Of a stretch of DNA of 64,000 nucleotides, positions 26,171 to 34,960 are shown piece by piece; positions within the stretch are counted from its first letter, which is position 1, and each line of letters opens with the position of its first letter. Both the position numbers and the translations under genes were made by a program. A model generated the notes under the pieces. The model made no database searches, was not told the origin of the DNA, and worked only from the letters and a program-made list of their open reading frames with translations. Source of the DNA: Paracoccus jeotgali (GTDB lineage Bacteria > Pseudomonadota > Alphaproteobacteria > Rhodobacterales > Rhodobacteraceae); assembly GCF_002865605.1 (NCBI RefSeq), contig NZ_CP025583.1, forward strand, positions 290,501 to 354,500. The letters run 5' to 3'.

Positions 26171-28429
26171 ATGGCAGTGCCGAGCAAGCAGCAGATCCTT
26201 GACTGGATCGCCGATCATCCCGACGCGGATTCCAAACGCGATCTGGCCAAGGCGTTCGGCCTGAAAGGCAATGAGCGGGTCGAGCTGAAGCGGCTGCTGA
26301 GGGACATGGCCGCCGAGGGGCAGTTGGTCCGCCGCCGCAGCGATCAGCGCGAGGCGGGCAGCCTGCCGCCGGTGACGGTGGTGCAGGTGATGCCGCCCGA
26401 TGGCGCGGGCGATCTGTTCGTTCGCCCGATCGAGGGCGCGGACGAACCCGCGCGCCGCATCCTCTATCAGCCGCGGCCGCAGGACCCCGCCCTTGGTCCC
26501 GGCGACCGCTTTCTGGCGCGGCTCGCGCCCGAGCGGGGCGAGGATTACGACTATACCGCCCGCCTGATCCGCCGCATCGGCGAGGTCAGCGACAAGGTCG
26601 TGGGCATCTTCCGCCAGCAGGCCGAGGGCGGGCGCATCCTGCCCATCGACAAGGGCGCCGACCGCGAATGGCGGGTGCGGGCCGGCGACACGCTGGACGC
26701 CCGCGACGGCGAGTTGGTCGAGGCCACGCAGACCGGACCGCGCGGCCGCATGGGCCTGCCGCAGGCGCGCATTACCGAACGTCTGGGCGATCCCTCGGCC
26801 CCGCGCGCGGTAAGCCTGATCGCCATTCACCAGCACAACATCCCTGACGAATTCCCGGCCGAGGTGATCCGCGAGGCCGATGCCAAGCCCCCCGCCGACA
26901 TGACCGGGCGCGAGGATCTGCGCCATCTCGATCTGGTGACCATCGACCCCCTCGATGCCCGCGACCGCGACGACGCGGTGACCGCCTATCCCGACACCGA
27001 CCCGAAGAACCCCGGTGGCATGGTGATGTGGGTCGCCATCGCCGATGTGGCCTATTACGTCACCCCCGGCAGCCCGCTGGACCGCGAGGCGCGCAAGCGC
27101 GGCAACTCGACCTATTTCCCGGACCGGGTGGTGCCGATGCTGCCCGACACGCTGTCGGGCGATCTGTGCAGCCTGCATGAAGACGTCGACCGCGCGGTGG
27201 TCGCGGTGCGGATGCGGATCGACGCGCAGGGCAACAAGATCGGGCACGATTTCCATCGCGGCATGATGCGCTCGCGCGCCAGCCTCAGTTACGAACAGGC
27301 GCAGGCGGCCATCGACGGCCAGCCCGACGCGGCGACGGCGCCGCTGCTCGACCAGGTGCTGCGGCCGCTATGGGATGCCTATGACCGGCTGGCGGCATCG
27401 CGCAAACGGCGTCAGCCGCTGGATCTGGACCTGCCCGAACGGCGGATCGTGCTGGATGATGAGGGGCGCGTCACCTCGGTCAATTTCAAGGACCGCTTCG
27501 ATGCCCACCGGCTGATCGAGGAGTTCATGGTCCTCGCCAATGTCGCCGCCGCCGAGGAATTGCTCGCCCGCCGCCGCCCGCTGCTGTTCCGCGTCCACGA
27601 AGAACCGACGCTGGAAAAGCTGGATGCGCTGCGCGAGGTGGCGCAGGCGTCGGGTTTCGTGCTGGCCAAGGGGCAGGTGCTGCATACCAGCCAGTTGAAC
27701 CGACTGCTGGCGCAGGCCGAGGGGACGGATTTCGACGAACTCATCAACGTCTCGACCCTGCGCGCGATGACGCAGGCCTATTACCACCCGGAAAATCTGG
27801 GGCATTTCGGCCTCGCGCTGCGGTCTTACGCGCATTTCACCTCGCCCATCCGGCGCTATTCCGACCTGATCGTGCATCGGGCGCTGATCACCGCCCATGG
27901 CTGGGGCGCAGGCGGGCTGTCGGCCTGGGATATCGACCATTTGGAAGAGACCGCGACCCAGATCTCGAACACCGAACGCCGCAGCATGGAGGCCGAGCGC
28001 GACACCACCGACCGCTATCTGGCCGCCTATCTGTCCGAGCGGGTCGGGACCGAACTGACCGGGCGCATCAGCGGCGTGCAGAAATTCGGCGCCTTCGTGA
28101 AGCTGGACGAGACCGGCGCCGACGGGCTGCTGCCGATCCGCGAGATCGGGAACGAGTATTTCCACTATGACCCCGACGCGCAGACGCTGATCGGCTCGGA
28201 AACCGACCTGAAGATCGGCATCGGCCAGCGCGTCACCGTGCGCCTGACCGACGCCAGCCCCCTGACCGGCGGGCTGACGCTGGAACTGCTGGAACTCGAC
28301 GGCGAGGCGGTGGCGCGGGGGCCGAAGTCGAAGCGCGGGCGGGTGACCAGCCGTCGGCCCTCGGCGCTGAAATCCAAGCAGCGCGCGGATGAACGCCGCG
28401 CCAAGCGGATGCGGCGGCGGCCGGGCTAG
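26171..28429 (+). CDS. rnr: ribonuclease R
   Basis: RNase R is a 3'-5' exoribonuclease that degrades structured RNA. The 752-residue protein begins with a winged-helix-like region (about 1-60) and cold-shock-type segments. The RNB catalytic domain follows, with the Asp-rich site IDPLDARDRDDAV near 258-270 and NSTYFPDRVVPMLP near 315. An S1 domain lies near 618-705 (ELTGRISGVQKFGAFVKL). A Lys/Arg-rich tail (SKQRADERRAKRMRR) ends it, as in other RNase R proteins. It stands alone on its strand before a convergent globin gene. Confidence 0.95.
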   Translation: MAVPSKQQILDWIADHPDADSKRDLAKAFGLKGNERVELKRLLRDMAAEGQLVRRRSDQREAGSLPPVTVVQVMPPDGAGDLFVRPIEGADEPARRILYQPRPQDPALGPGDRFLARLAPERGEDYDYTARLIRRIGEVSDKVVGIFRQQAEGGRILPIDKGADREWRVRAGDTLDARDGELVEATQTGPRGRMGLPQARITERLGDPSAPRAVSLIAIHQHNIPDEFPAEVIREADAKPPADMTGREDLRHLDLVTIDPLDARDRDDAVTAYPDTDPKNPGGMVMWVAIADVAYYVTPGSPLDREARKRGNSTYFPDRVVPMLPDTLSGDLCSLHEDVDRAVVAVRMRIDAQGNKIGHDFHRGMMRSRASLSYEQAQAAIDGQPDAATAPLLDQVLRPLWDAYDRLAASRKRRQPLDLDLPERRIVLDDEGRVTSVNFKDRFDAHRLIEEFMVLANVAAAEELLARRRPLLFRVHEEPTLEKLDALREVAQASGFVLAKGQVLHTSQLNRLLAQAEGTDFDELINVSTLRAMTQAYYHPENLGHFGLALRSYAHFTSPIRRYSDLIVHRALITAHGWGAGGLSAWDIDHLEETATQISNTERRSMEAERDTTDRYLAAYLSERVGTELTGRISGVQKFGAFVKLDETGADGLLPIREIGNEYFHYDPDAQTLIGSETDLKIGIGQRVTVRLTDASPLTGGLTLELLELDGEAVARGPKSKRGRVTSRRPSALKSKQRADERRAKRMRRRPG

Positions 28430-28443
28430 GTCAGGCGTCGGGA

Positions 28444-28848
28444 CTAGCGCAGGACCGGCGGGCCGGGGCGACGTTCGCGCAGATCCTCGACCCCCATCCG
28501 CAGCCCGGCGCCGATCCGGTGGGCCAGCGCCGACCAGGCGGCGGCCAGATCCTCGGGCAGGGTGCGGCGCAGGGTCTCGTCGAACAGCGCCAGCCAGGGC
28601 GCGAAATGCTGCGCCTCGACATCGCCGGCCTGCATGTGGACGCGCATCGGATTGCCGTCGTAATTCCGCTCATACAGGATCGCGTTGCGCCAGAAGCGGG
28701 CGATCTTGTCCTCATGCTCGGGCCAGTCGGTGACGTGGCGGGCAAAGATCGGGCCCAGAACCTCGTGCCGGCGGATGGCGGCGTAAAACACCTTTACGAC
28801 ACGTTCGATCTGTTCCGTGGTCAGGTTGATGCGGGGCGGAATGGACAT
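28444..28848 (-). CDS. group III truncated hemoglobin
   Basis: This 134-residue globin of the 2-on-3 fold resembles group III truncated haemoglobins. Features are FYAAIRRHEVLGPIF near 22-36, FWRNAILYERNYDG near 52-65 and the proximal His in EAQHFAPWLALF near 78-89. Such proteins bind O2 or NO and may give nitrosative protection or act in redox roles; the function here is unknown. It converges with rnr (14 bp apart) and has its own upstream region of about 225 bp shared with ileS. Confidence 0.88.
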   Translation of the reverse strand: MSIPPRINLTTEQIERVVKVFYAAIRRHEVLGPIFARHVTDWPEHEDKIARFWRNAILYERNYDGNPMRVHMQAGDVEAQHFAPWLALFDETLRRTLPEDLAAAWSALAHRIGAGLRMGVEDLRERRPGPPVLR

Positions 28849-28934
28849 GATCGTGACATGGCAAGCCCGCCCCGATCTTGCAAGGGTCGGGGATGTCGCA
28901 GCGGCGGCGCCCCCGCCAAGCCCCGGATGCCGGC

Positions 28935-28962
28935 TTGCCCCCGGACGCCGCGCCTTTTAAAC
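28935..28962 (+). promoter_or_regulatory. candidate ileS promoter
   Basis: TTGCCC (28935-28940) and TTAAAC (28957-28962), spacing 16 bp. Transcription would start near 28969, giving a leader of about 105 nt before the ileS ATG. Confidence 0.42.
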
Positions 28963-29007
28963 AGCGGGCACGATGTTCAGACCCGGCGGGATCATACGAA
29001 TTATCCG

Positions 29008-29036
29008 CCCGGTGGCGCAGGGTTTGCGCCGCCGGG
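29008..29036 (+). other. strong hairpin in the ileS leader
   Basis: CCCGGTGGCGCA pairs with TGCGCCGCCGGG (12 bp, one G-T wobble) around a 5-nt loop, 39 nt before the ileS ATG. ATTT follows. It does not look like a T-box and may be a simple leader structure or attenuator. Confidence 0.55.
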
Positions 29037-29075
29037 ATTTCGCATGCCTGACCTGACCCTGAAGGAGTCCCGCCG

Positions 29076-32000
29076 ATGACCGACGCGCCCACCAAGACCC
29101 AGACCGACACCCAGACCGCCCCCGACTACCGCGACACCGTCTTTCTGCCCAAGACCGATTTCCCCATGCGCGCCGGCCTGCCCGCGCGCGAACCGGAATG
29201 GCTGGACCGATGGGCGCGGCTGCGCGTCTATGACCGCCTGCGCGAAACCTCGGCCGGGCGCGAGCCCTTCATCCTGCATGATGGCCCGCCCTATGCGAAC
29301 GGGCATCTGCATATCGGCCACGCGCTGAACAAGGTGCTCAAGGACTTCATCACCCGCAGCCAGCAGATGATGGGCAAGGATGCGCGCTATGTGCCGGGCT
29401 GGGACTGCCACGGCCTGCCAATCGAGTGGAAGATCGAAGAGCAGTATCGCCAGCAGGGGCTGGACAAGGACGCCGTCGACACCATCGAGTTCCGGCAGGA
29501 ATGTCGCCGCTTTGCCGAGCACTGGGTCGATATCCAGCGCGACGAGTTCAAGCGCCTCGGCATCACCGGCAAATGGGACGACCCCTATCTGACGATGGAT
29601 TTCCACGCCGAGTCGGTGATCGCGGCCGAGTTCATGAAGCTGCTGATGAATGGCAGCCTGTATCAGGGCTCGAAACCCGTGATGTGGTCGCCGGTCGAAA
29701 AGACCGCCCTGGCCGAGGCCGAGGTTGAATATCACGACCACACCAGCCACACGATCTGGGTGCGGTTTCCAGTCATTTGGGCGCCGTCTGGCAAGGCTAC
29801 TTGGGTTTCAGACACATCTGCCGAAACTCTATCAGCCTTGAGTCAAGAACAACTGGAACGTAGAGCCGAAGTTACAGGTGCGTCAGTCGTTATCTGGACG
29901 ACGACGCCCTGGACGATTCCCCAGAATCGGGCAGTCGCTTTCAACCCATCGATTTCCTACGGTCTGTACGAGGTGACTTCCGTCGCCGAAGGCTCCACCG
30001 CGCAAGTTGGTGAGCGATTGATGCTCGCAGACGCATTGGTAGAGGAAACATTTAATGCAGCAAAGGTTACCGGCTTTGAGCGGAGGTCAGAGCTGACTGC
30101 CAGCGAATTGGAGCAGATGACCCTCGCCCACCCCCTGCGCGGGGTCGAGGGGGCGAATGGCGAATGGGATTACGACGTCCCGATGCTGCCCGGCGATCAC
30201 GTCACCGACGACGCCGGCACCGGTTTCGTCCACACCGCGCCCAGCCACGGCGATGACGACTATCAGCTCGGCCTGAAATACAAGCTGCCGATGACCTATA
30301 ATGTCGAGCCGGACGGCAGCTATCGCGCCGATCTGCCGATCTTTGGCGGGCAGGCGATCATCCAGCCCGACGGCAAGGATGGACCGGCCAATGTCAGCGT
30401 CATCAAGAACCTCGCATGGGCCGGAAAGCTGCTGGCCAAGGGCAAGGTCAAGCACTCTTACCCGCATAGCTGGCGGTCCAAGGCGCCGCTGATCTATCGC
30501 AACACCCCGCAATGGTTTGCGGCCATCGACCGCGAGCTGGATGACGGGATGAACGAATATGGCCGCACGATCCGCTCGCGCGCGCTGACCAGCATCGACA
30601 AGCTGGTGAAATGGTGGCCGCAATCGGGGCGCAACCGCATCTTTTCCATGGTCGAAAGCCGCCCCGACTGGGTGCTGTCGCGGCAGCGCGCCTGGGGCGT
30701 GCCGCTGACCTGCTTTGTCCGCAAGGGTGGCCGCCCGACCGATCCGGATTTCCTGCTGCGCGACGAGCGTGTGAACGCCCGCATCGCCGAGGCGTTCGAG
30801 GCCGAAGGCGCCGATATCTGGTATCGCGACGGCTTCAAGGCGCAGATGCTGGACGGGATCGTCCCGCCCGAGGATTACGAGCAGGTGATGGACGTGCTCG
30901 ACGTGTGGTTCGACAGCGGCTCGACCCATGCTTTCGTGCTGCGCGACCGGCCCGACGGATCGCCGGACGGCATCGCGGATCTGTATCTGGAAGGCACCGA
31001 CCAGCATCGCGGCTGGTTCCATTCCTCGCTGCTGCAGGCGTCGGCCACGATGGGCCGCGCGCCCTATCGCGGGGTGCTGACCCATGGCTTCACGCTGGAC
31101 GAAAAGGGCATGAAAATGTCCAAATCGCTGGGCAATACCATCGTCCCGGCCGAGGTGATCCAGCAATACGGCGCCGATATCCTGCGGCTCTGGGTGGCGC
31201 AGGTGGATTATACCGCCGATCAGCGCATCGGGCCCGAGATCCTCAAGGGCACCGCCGACAGCTATCGCCGCCTGCGCAACACGCTGCGCTTCATGCTGGG
31301 TTCGCTGGCCGGCTTTACCGAGGCCGAGCGGGTCGACCCGGCCCTGATGCCAGAGCTGGAGCAATGGGTGCTGCACCGCCTTGCCGCGCTGGATCATCAG
31401 GTGCGGCAGGCTTACGCCAGCTATGACTTCCAGGGCGTGTTCCAGGCGCTGTTCCAGTTCGCGACGGTGGACCTGTCGGCCTTCTATTTCGACATCCGCA
31501 AGGACGCGCTGTATTGCGATGCCCCGGACAGCCTGCGCCGCCGCGCCGCGCGCAGCGTGCTCGACCTGCTGTTCCACCGGCTGGTCACATGGCTGGCGCC
31601 GATCCTGCCCTTCACGATGGAGGATGTCTGGCTGTCGCGCTTCGATTCCGACGACGACAGCGTGCATCTGCACGACTTCCCCGCCACGCCGGCGGACTGG
31701 CTGAACGAGCCGCTGGCGCTGAAATGGGACGGCATCCGCAAGGCCCGCCGGGTGGTGACAGCCGCGCTTGAGGTCAAGCGCAGCGACAAGACCATCGGCG
31801 CCAGCCTCGAGGCCGCGCCGGTCGTCCATATCCGGGACGAGGACACGCTGAAGGCGCTGAAATCGGTGGATTTCGCGGATATCTGCATCACCTCGGACCT
31901 GTCGCTGACCGCCGATCCGATCCCGGCCGAAGCGTTCCGCCTGCCCGACATCGCCGGCATCGGCGTGGTGTTCGAGACTGCGGACGGGCAGAAATGCCAG

Positions 32001-32087
32001 CGCTGCTGGAAGATCCTGCCCGATGTCGGCAGCCATTCGCACCCCGCGACCTGCGCGCGCTGCGACGCGGTGCTGGACCGGCTGTGA
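29076..32087 (+). CDS. ileS: isoleucyl-tRNA synthetase
   Basis: IleRS charges tRNA-Ile and edits mis-activated valine. The 1003-residue class I synthetase has HIGH at 79-82 (GHLHIGHALNK), the editing-domain Thr-rich motif TTTPWTIP, GTGFVHTAPSHGDDDY further on, KMSKS near 680-684 and a C-terminal zinc motif CQRCWK with CARCD. GGAGT lies before the ATG. Codons from about 29772 to 30118 (residues 233-348) differ sharply from the rest: TCA, ACA, GCA, GTA, CTA and AGA appear, although they are rare elsewhere in the gene. The frame stays open and motifs are kept, so the enzyme should be functional. This looks like a recombined segment. Confidence 0.97.
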   Translation: MTDAPTKTQTDTQTAPDYRDTVFLPKTDFPMRAGLPAREPEWLDRWARLRVYDRLRETSAGREPFILHDGPPYANGHLHIGHALNKVLKDFITRSQQMMGKDARYVPGWDCHGLPIEWKIEEQYRQQGLDKDAVDTIEFRQECRRFAEHWVDIQRDEFKRLGITGKWDDPYLTMDFHAESVIAAEFMKLLMNGSLYQGSKPVMWSPVEKTALAEAEVEYHDHTSHTIWVRFPVIWAPSGKATWVSDTSAETLSALSQEQLERRAEVTGASVVIWTTTPWTIPQNRAVAFNPSISYGLYEVTSVAEGSTAQVGERLMLADALVEETFNAAKVTGFERRSELTASELEQMTLAHPLRGVEGANGEWDYDVPMLPGDHVTDDAGTGFVHTAPSHGDDDYQLGLKYKLPMTYNVEPDGSYRADLPIFGGQAIIQPDGKDGPANVSVIKNLAWAGKLLAKGKVKHSYPHSWRSKAPLIYRNTPQWFAAIDRELDDGMNEYGRTIRSRALTSIDKLVKWWPQSGRNRIFSMVESRPDWVLSRQRAWGVPLTCFVRKGGRPTDPDFLLRDERVNARIAEAFEAEGADIWYRDGFKAQMLDGIVPPEDYEQVMDVLDVWFDSGSTHAFVLRDRPDGSPDGIADLYLEGTDQHRGWFHSSLLQASATMGRAPYRGVLTHGFTLDEKGMKMSKSLGNTIVPAEVIQQYGADILRLWVAQVDYTADQRIGPEILKGTADSYRRLRNTLRFMLGSLAGFTEAERVDPALMPELEQWVLHRLAALDHQVRQAYASYDFQGVFQALFQFATVDLSAFYFDIRKDALYCDAPDSLRRRAARSVLDLLFHRLVTWLAPILPFTMEDVWLSRFDSDDDSVHLHDFPATPADWLNEPLALKWDGIRKARRVVTAALEVKRSDKTIGASLEAAPVVHIRDEDTLKALKSVDFADICITSDLSLTADPIPAEAFRLPDIAGIGVVFETADGQKCQRCWKILPDVGSHSHPATCARCDAVLDRL
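29772..30118 (+). other. compositionally foreign segment inside ileS
   Basis: By hand count about 64 of 117 codons in this block end in G or C, against 17 of 20 just before and 31 of 36 just after. The block covers part of the CP1 editing domain, including TTTPWTIP, and an unusual stretch near residues 236-265 rich in Ser, Thr and Glu. Both edges fall in conserved sequence without a frameshift. No repeats or IS ends flank it. Confidence 0.75.
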
Positions 32088-32093
32088 CCCTTG

Positions 32094-32117
32094 CGGCCCC
32101 GCTGACCGGCGGGGCCG
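32094..32117. terminator. hairpin after ileS
   Basis: CGGCCCCGC pairs with GCGGGGCCG around a 6-nt loop, 7 nt after the ileS stop and just before the stop of the convergent glycosyltransferase-like gene. GTT but no long U-run follows; probably a shared terminator. Confidence 0.55.
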
Positions 32118-32129
32118 GTTGCGCGGGCG

Positions 32130-33278
32130 TCAGACCAGCCACCACCCGGCGCGCTTGATCTGCTGGCGCAGCGGCTGCTCGCGCAGCGGCAGGTTCTTGC
32201 GGTCGATGCGCGGCCGCAACTCGCGCCGGCCGTTCTGGTCATAGATCAACGCCTGCGCGGGCTTCCAGCCCTCCAGGATCGGGCGCAGATCGGGTTCTGC
32301 CGCGGCCTGTTCGACGGCCCGAATGGCGGCCTCGGATTCGCGCGCATAAAGCAGCGGCAGCTTGCGCCAATGGCAGGTCAGCTTGCCGTCCAGCCCCGAC
32401 AGCTCCGGCCCCGGCCGTCCGCCGCCCAGGCTGTGGATGACCAGCGGCAGCACGATCTGGTCGAGCCAGGGGAACAGCTCCTGCGTCGCCAGCGCCTCGC
32501 CCGGATCGTCCCGCAAGGCCCGCGCCCAGTCCAGATAGCGCGCGGCAAAGGGCTGCGGATCGGCGCCCAGAAACCAGCCGGCGTTGAAATAGACGTAACG
32601 CTCCCAATGATTTACCGGCTGTTCCTGATCCAGCGAACTGTCGAAATCGAGGCCGAAGCGATTATAGAGCGCGTGCCAGATCTCCCCCACCTCGGGCCCA
32701 TAAAGCGGCGGCTTCGGCCATGTCCCCTCGCGCTGCATCGAGGCCGAGGGGCGCGTGAAATCCGCCGCCAGCCGGTCGAGGGGACCGGTCACGACGGTAT
32801 CGCTGTCGAAAAAGATGAAGGGCTCGCCGGCAGGCAGCAGCGACAGCGCCTCGATCTTGTTGCCATTTGGCCAGTCGGCGCCGAAATGGCGGGCGGTAAA
32901 GGGCGCGATCTCGGCTCCGCGCGCGATCAGCGCCGCACGCCCGGCATCCGAAAGCGCCGTCGCGTGGCCCCTCCACGCCCCGTCCGAGCGCGGCTCGGCC
33001 ACGATCAGCCGACCCCGCCAGTCGGGCGCGTTGCGGCGCAGGCTGTCGGCAAAGATCAGCGCCTCGTATTCAAGTCGCCCAGCCTGCGCGACGATCAGGA
33101 TGTTGAAGCGGGTCGCAGCGCTGGTGTGCGGCACCGTTCCCGCCGCGCGTTCGGCCGCGCGCGCCTCGCGTCTGGCGCGGTTGGCGGCGTTGCGGGCGCG
33201 ACGGGCGGCGCGTTCGACCTCCTTGGCCGCGTCCTGTTGCTTGCCCTTGCCCCGGGCCGGGTCGTCGGGCGGCGTCAT
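32130..33278 (-). CDS. glycosyltransferase-like protein (GT8-type fold suspected)
   Basis: This 382-residue protein starts with a very basic, helical N-terminus (residues 10-45, many Lys, Arg and Ala). It continues with a nucleotide-sugar-transferase-like core: NILIVAQAGRLEYEA near 60, ADWPNGNKIEAL near 138 and FIFFDSDTVVTGPL near 154-167. The DSD in the last motif would be the DxD metal site. Later HWERYVYFNAGWFLG resembles the acceptor part of GT8-like enzymes. No membrane segment is seen. The sugar and acceptor are unknown, and assignment rests on these motifs only. It overlaps the upstream DUF6522-like gene by ATGA. Confidence 0.65.
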   Translation of the reverse strand: MTPPDDPARGKGKQQDAAKEVERAARRARNAANRARREARAAERAAGTVPHTSAATRFNILIVAQAGRLEYEALIFADSLRRNAPDWRGRLIVAEPRSDGAWRGHATALSDAGRAALIARGAEIAPFTARHFGADWPNGNKIEALSLLPAGEPFIFFDSDTVVTGPLDRLAADFTRPSASMQREGTWPKPPLYGPEVGEIWHALYNRFGLDFDSSLDQEQPVNHWERYVYFNAGWFLGADPQPFAARYLDWARALRDDPGEALATQELFPWLDQIVLPLVIHSLGGGRPGPELSGLDGKLTCHWRKLPLLYARESEAAIRAVEQAAAEPDLRPILEGWKPAQALIYDQNGRRELRPRIDRKNLPLREQPLRQQIKRAGWWLV

Positions 33279-33562
33279 TCCGGGGCCGCGCCGAAGCGGG
33301 CCTGGCTGATGATGCGCCCCTCGCCATCCACGGTCAGCCGAAAGGTGCGCCCGCGATAGAGGAAGTTCAGGCGGAACCGCCCCTCATCCTCGCCCTCGCC
33401 GCGTTCGTGCCGGGTGGTGATGGCGCCCGTCGACATGGCGCGCGCGATGGCGTGCAGCGGCAGGTCGAGCCCCTGCGCGATCAGCGTGGCATCGACGGTA
33501 AAGCCGCTTTCGTCGCGGGTCACCAGCGGCGCGGGGTCGTCGGGCGGGTTCTGGTCGGTCAT
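33275..33562 (-). CDS. DUF6522-like small protein
   Basis: A protein of 95 residues starting MTDQNPPDDP. It has FTVDATLIAQGLDL near 21-34, MSTGAITTRHERG near 43-55, and RFRLNFLYRGRTFRLTVD near 62-79, reminiscent of the DUF6522 family common in Rhodobacterales; the family name is from memory. No signal peptide or membrane segment is seen. It is the promoter-proximal gene of a pair with the glycosyltransferase-like gene (ATGA overlap) and diverges from the 5-formyl-THF cyclo-ligase gene. Confidence 0.65.
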   Translation of the reverse strand: MTDQNPPDDPAPLVTRDESGFTVDATLIAQGLDLPLHAIARAMSTGAITTRHERGEGEDEGRFRLNFLYRGRTFRLTVDGEGRIISQARFGAAPE

Positions 33563-33601
33563 GCGAATGGCCTTGCAAAGACGGGTGGCGGGTCGGCAAC
33601 C

Positions 33602-33630
33602 AGCATGGCAACCTGTCGCCCGGGATACAA
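33602..33630 (-). promoter_or_regulatory. candidate promoter of the DUF6522-like gene
   Basis: On the minus strand TTGTAT (33630-33625) and CATGCT (33607-33602) with 17-bp spacing lie about 40 bp before the ATG at 33562. Motif match by eye. Confidence 0.38.
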
Positions 33631-33652
33631 CCATTTGCGATGAAAGCGAAAC

Positions 33653-34267
33653 ATGTCCAGCCAGAAGGCCGCAGCCGACCCCACCGATGACGACGCCCTC
33701 TGGCGCAAGACCACGCGCGCCGCGCTGCTGGCGGCGCGGGCGGCGATGCCGGATCAGGCGCGCGCGCAGGCCGAGGCGCGGATTGCGGCGCATCTGGACG
33801 CGCTGCTGCCGGCGCTGCTGGCCGGCGTGCAGGGCCGGGTGCTGGCCGGCTATTGGCCGATCCGGGCCGAGCCCGACCTGCGCGACTGGATGCACCGCGC
33901 CGCTGCCGCCTTCGGGTTGGAGCTTGCTTTGCCTGTGGTGGCCGCGCCCGATCAGCCGCTGATCTTTCGGCCCTACCGCGCGGGAGACCCCATGATCGCC
34001 GGCCGCTGGAACATCGCCGAGCCGGCGGGAGAGGCGGTGGTGACGCCCGACATCATCCTCGCACCCGTGGTCGGCTTCGATGGCCACGGCTACCGGATGG
34101 GCTATGGCGGGGGGTTCTATGACCGCACGCTGGAGGCGATGTCGCCGCCACCGCAGACCATCGGCGTCGGCTTCGAATCAGCGCGACTGGAGACGATCCA
34201 CCCCCAGCCCCACGACCTGAGGCTGGACGTGATCGTGACCGAGCGCGGGCTGCACCACAGCCGCTGA
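33653..34267 (+). CDS. 5-formyltetrahydrofolate cyclo-ligase
   Basis: This enzyme (YgfA/MTHFS family) converts 5-formyl-THF to 5,10-methenyl-THF with ATP, recovering folate. The 204-residue protein has the basic helix WRKTTRAALLAARAAMP near 18-34, GYWPIRAEPD near 66-75 and the ATP-binding MGYGGGFYDRTL near 149-160, with GFDGHGYR just before. In alphaproteobacteria this gene often sits next to 6S RNA, but I could not recognise such an RNA here. A symmetric terminator follows. Confidence 0.93.
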   Translation: MSSQKAAADPTDDDALWRKTTRAALLAARAAMPDQARAQAEARIAAHLDALLPALLAGVQGRVLAGYWPIRAEPDLRDWMHRAAAAFGLELALPVVAAPDQPLIFRPYRAGDPMIAGRWNIAEPAGEAVVTPDIILAPVVGFDGHGYRMGYGGGFYDRTLEAMSPPPQTIGVGFESARLETIHPQPHDLRLDVIVTERGLHHSR

Positions 34268-34271
34268 CGAA

Positions 34272-34295
34272 AAAAGGGGCCAAGCGGCCCCTTTT
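34272..34295. terminator. bidirectional intrinsic terminator
   Basis: AAAAGGGGCC pairs with GGCCCCTTTT around AAGC, a perfect 10-bp stem with A-run and U-run on both sides. It lies between the 5-formyl-THF cyclo-ligase gene and the convergent scoB gene and can work in both directions. Confidence 0.88.
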
Positions 34296-34318
34296 CCGTA
34301 ATCAGACTGGCCGAAGCA

Positions 34319-34960
34319 TCAGACGATGCGGGCCTCGGTCGCGGCACGCAGCTCGTCCTCGGTCACGCCATCGGCCAGTTCGACGATCTTCAGCCCGCCC
34401 TCGACCACGTCGAGCACGCCCAGATTGGTGATGATCCGGTGCACCACGCCCTTGCCGGTCAGCGGCAGGGTGCATTCCTTCAGCACCTTCGATTCGCCGT
34501 GCTTGTTGGTGTGGTCCATTACCACGATGACGCGGCCGACCCCGGCCACCAGATCCATCGCCCCGCCCATGCCCTTGACCAGCTTGCCGGGGATCATCCA
34601 GTTGGCGAGATCGCCATTCTCGGCCACCTCCATCGCGCCCAGGATCGCGGCGGCGATCTTGCCGCCCCGGATCATGCCGAAGCTGGTCGCGCTGTCGAAA
34701 TACGAGGTGCGCGACAGTTCGGTGATGGTCTGCTTGCCGGCGTTGATCAGGTCGGGGTCTTCCTCGCCCTCATAGGGGAAGGGGCCCATGCCGAGCATGC
34801 CGTTTTCGGATTGCAGGGTGATGTCCTTGTCGCCGACATAATTGGCGACAAGCGTCGGGATGCCGATGCCGAGGTTGACATACATCCCGTCCTCGAGCTC
34901 TTGCGCGGCGCGCTCGGCCATCTGGTTGCGGTCCCAGCCCTTGGTTTCGGCGGCCATCAT
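34319..34960 (-). CDS. scoB: 3-oxoacid CoA-transferase subunit B
   Basis: Subunit B of the succinyl-CoA:3-ketoacid CoA-transferase, which moves CoA between succinyl-CoA and acetoacetate. The 213-residue protein shows [16 protein letters not shown] near 27-42 and the catalytic Glu in [12 protein letters not shown] near 51-62, then TDH-like and NLGVLDV segments. A good GAAGGAG precedes the start at 34960, which overlaps the scoA stop; an alternative ATG follows at 34957. The pair could draw acetoacetate from PHB breakdown, consistent with phaA/phaB in the window (inference). Confidence 0.94.
   Translation of the reverse strand: MMAAETKGWDRNQMAERAAQELEDGMYVNLGIGIPTLVANYVGDKDITLQSENGMLGMGPFPYEGEEDPDLINAGKQTITELSRTSYFDSATSFGMIRGGKIAAAILGAMEVAENGDLANWMIPGKLVKGMGGAMDLVAGVGRVIVVMDHTNKHGESKVLKECTLPLTGKGVVHRIITNLGVLDVVEGGLKIVELADGVTEDELRAATEARIV

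Noticed and set aside
29772..30118. The ileS block considered as an intein, IS fragment or frameshifted region.
   Set aside because: No splice residues, terminal repeats or target duplications are seen, and the segment still carries the IleRS editing motif in frame.
33563..33652. A possible 6S RNA next to the 5-formyl-THF cyclo-ligase gene, as seen in many proteobacteria.
   Set aside because: The gaps on both sides (90 and about 50 bp) are too short for 6S RNA and contain only promoter and terminator elements.
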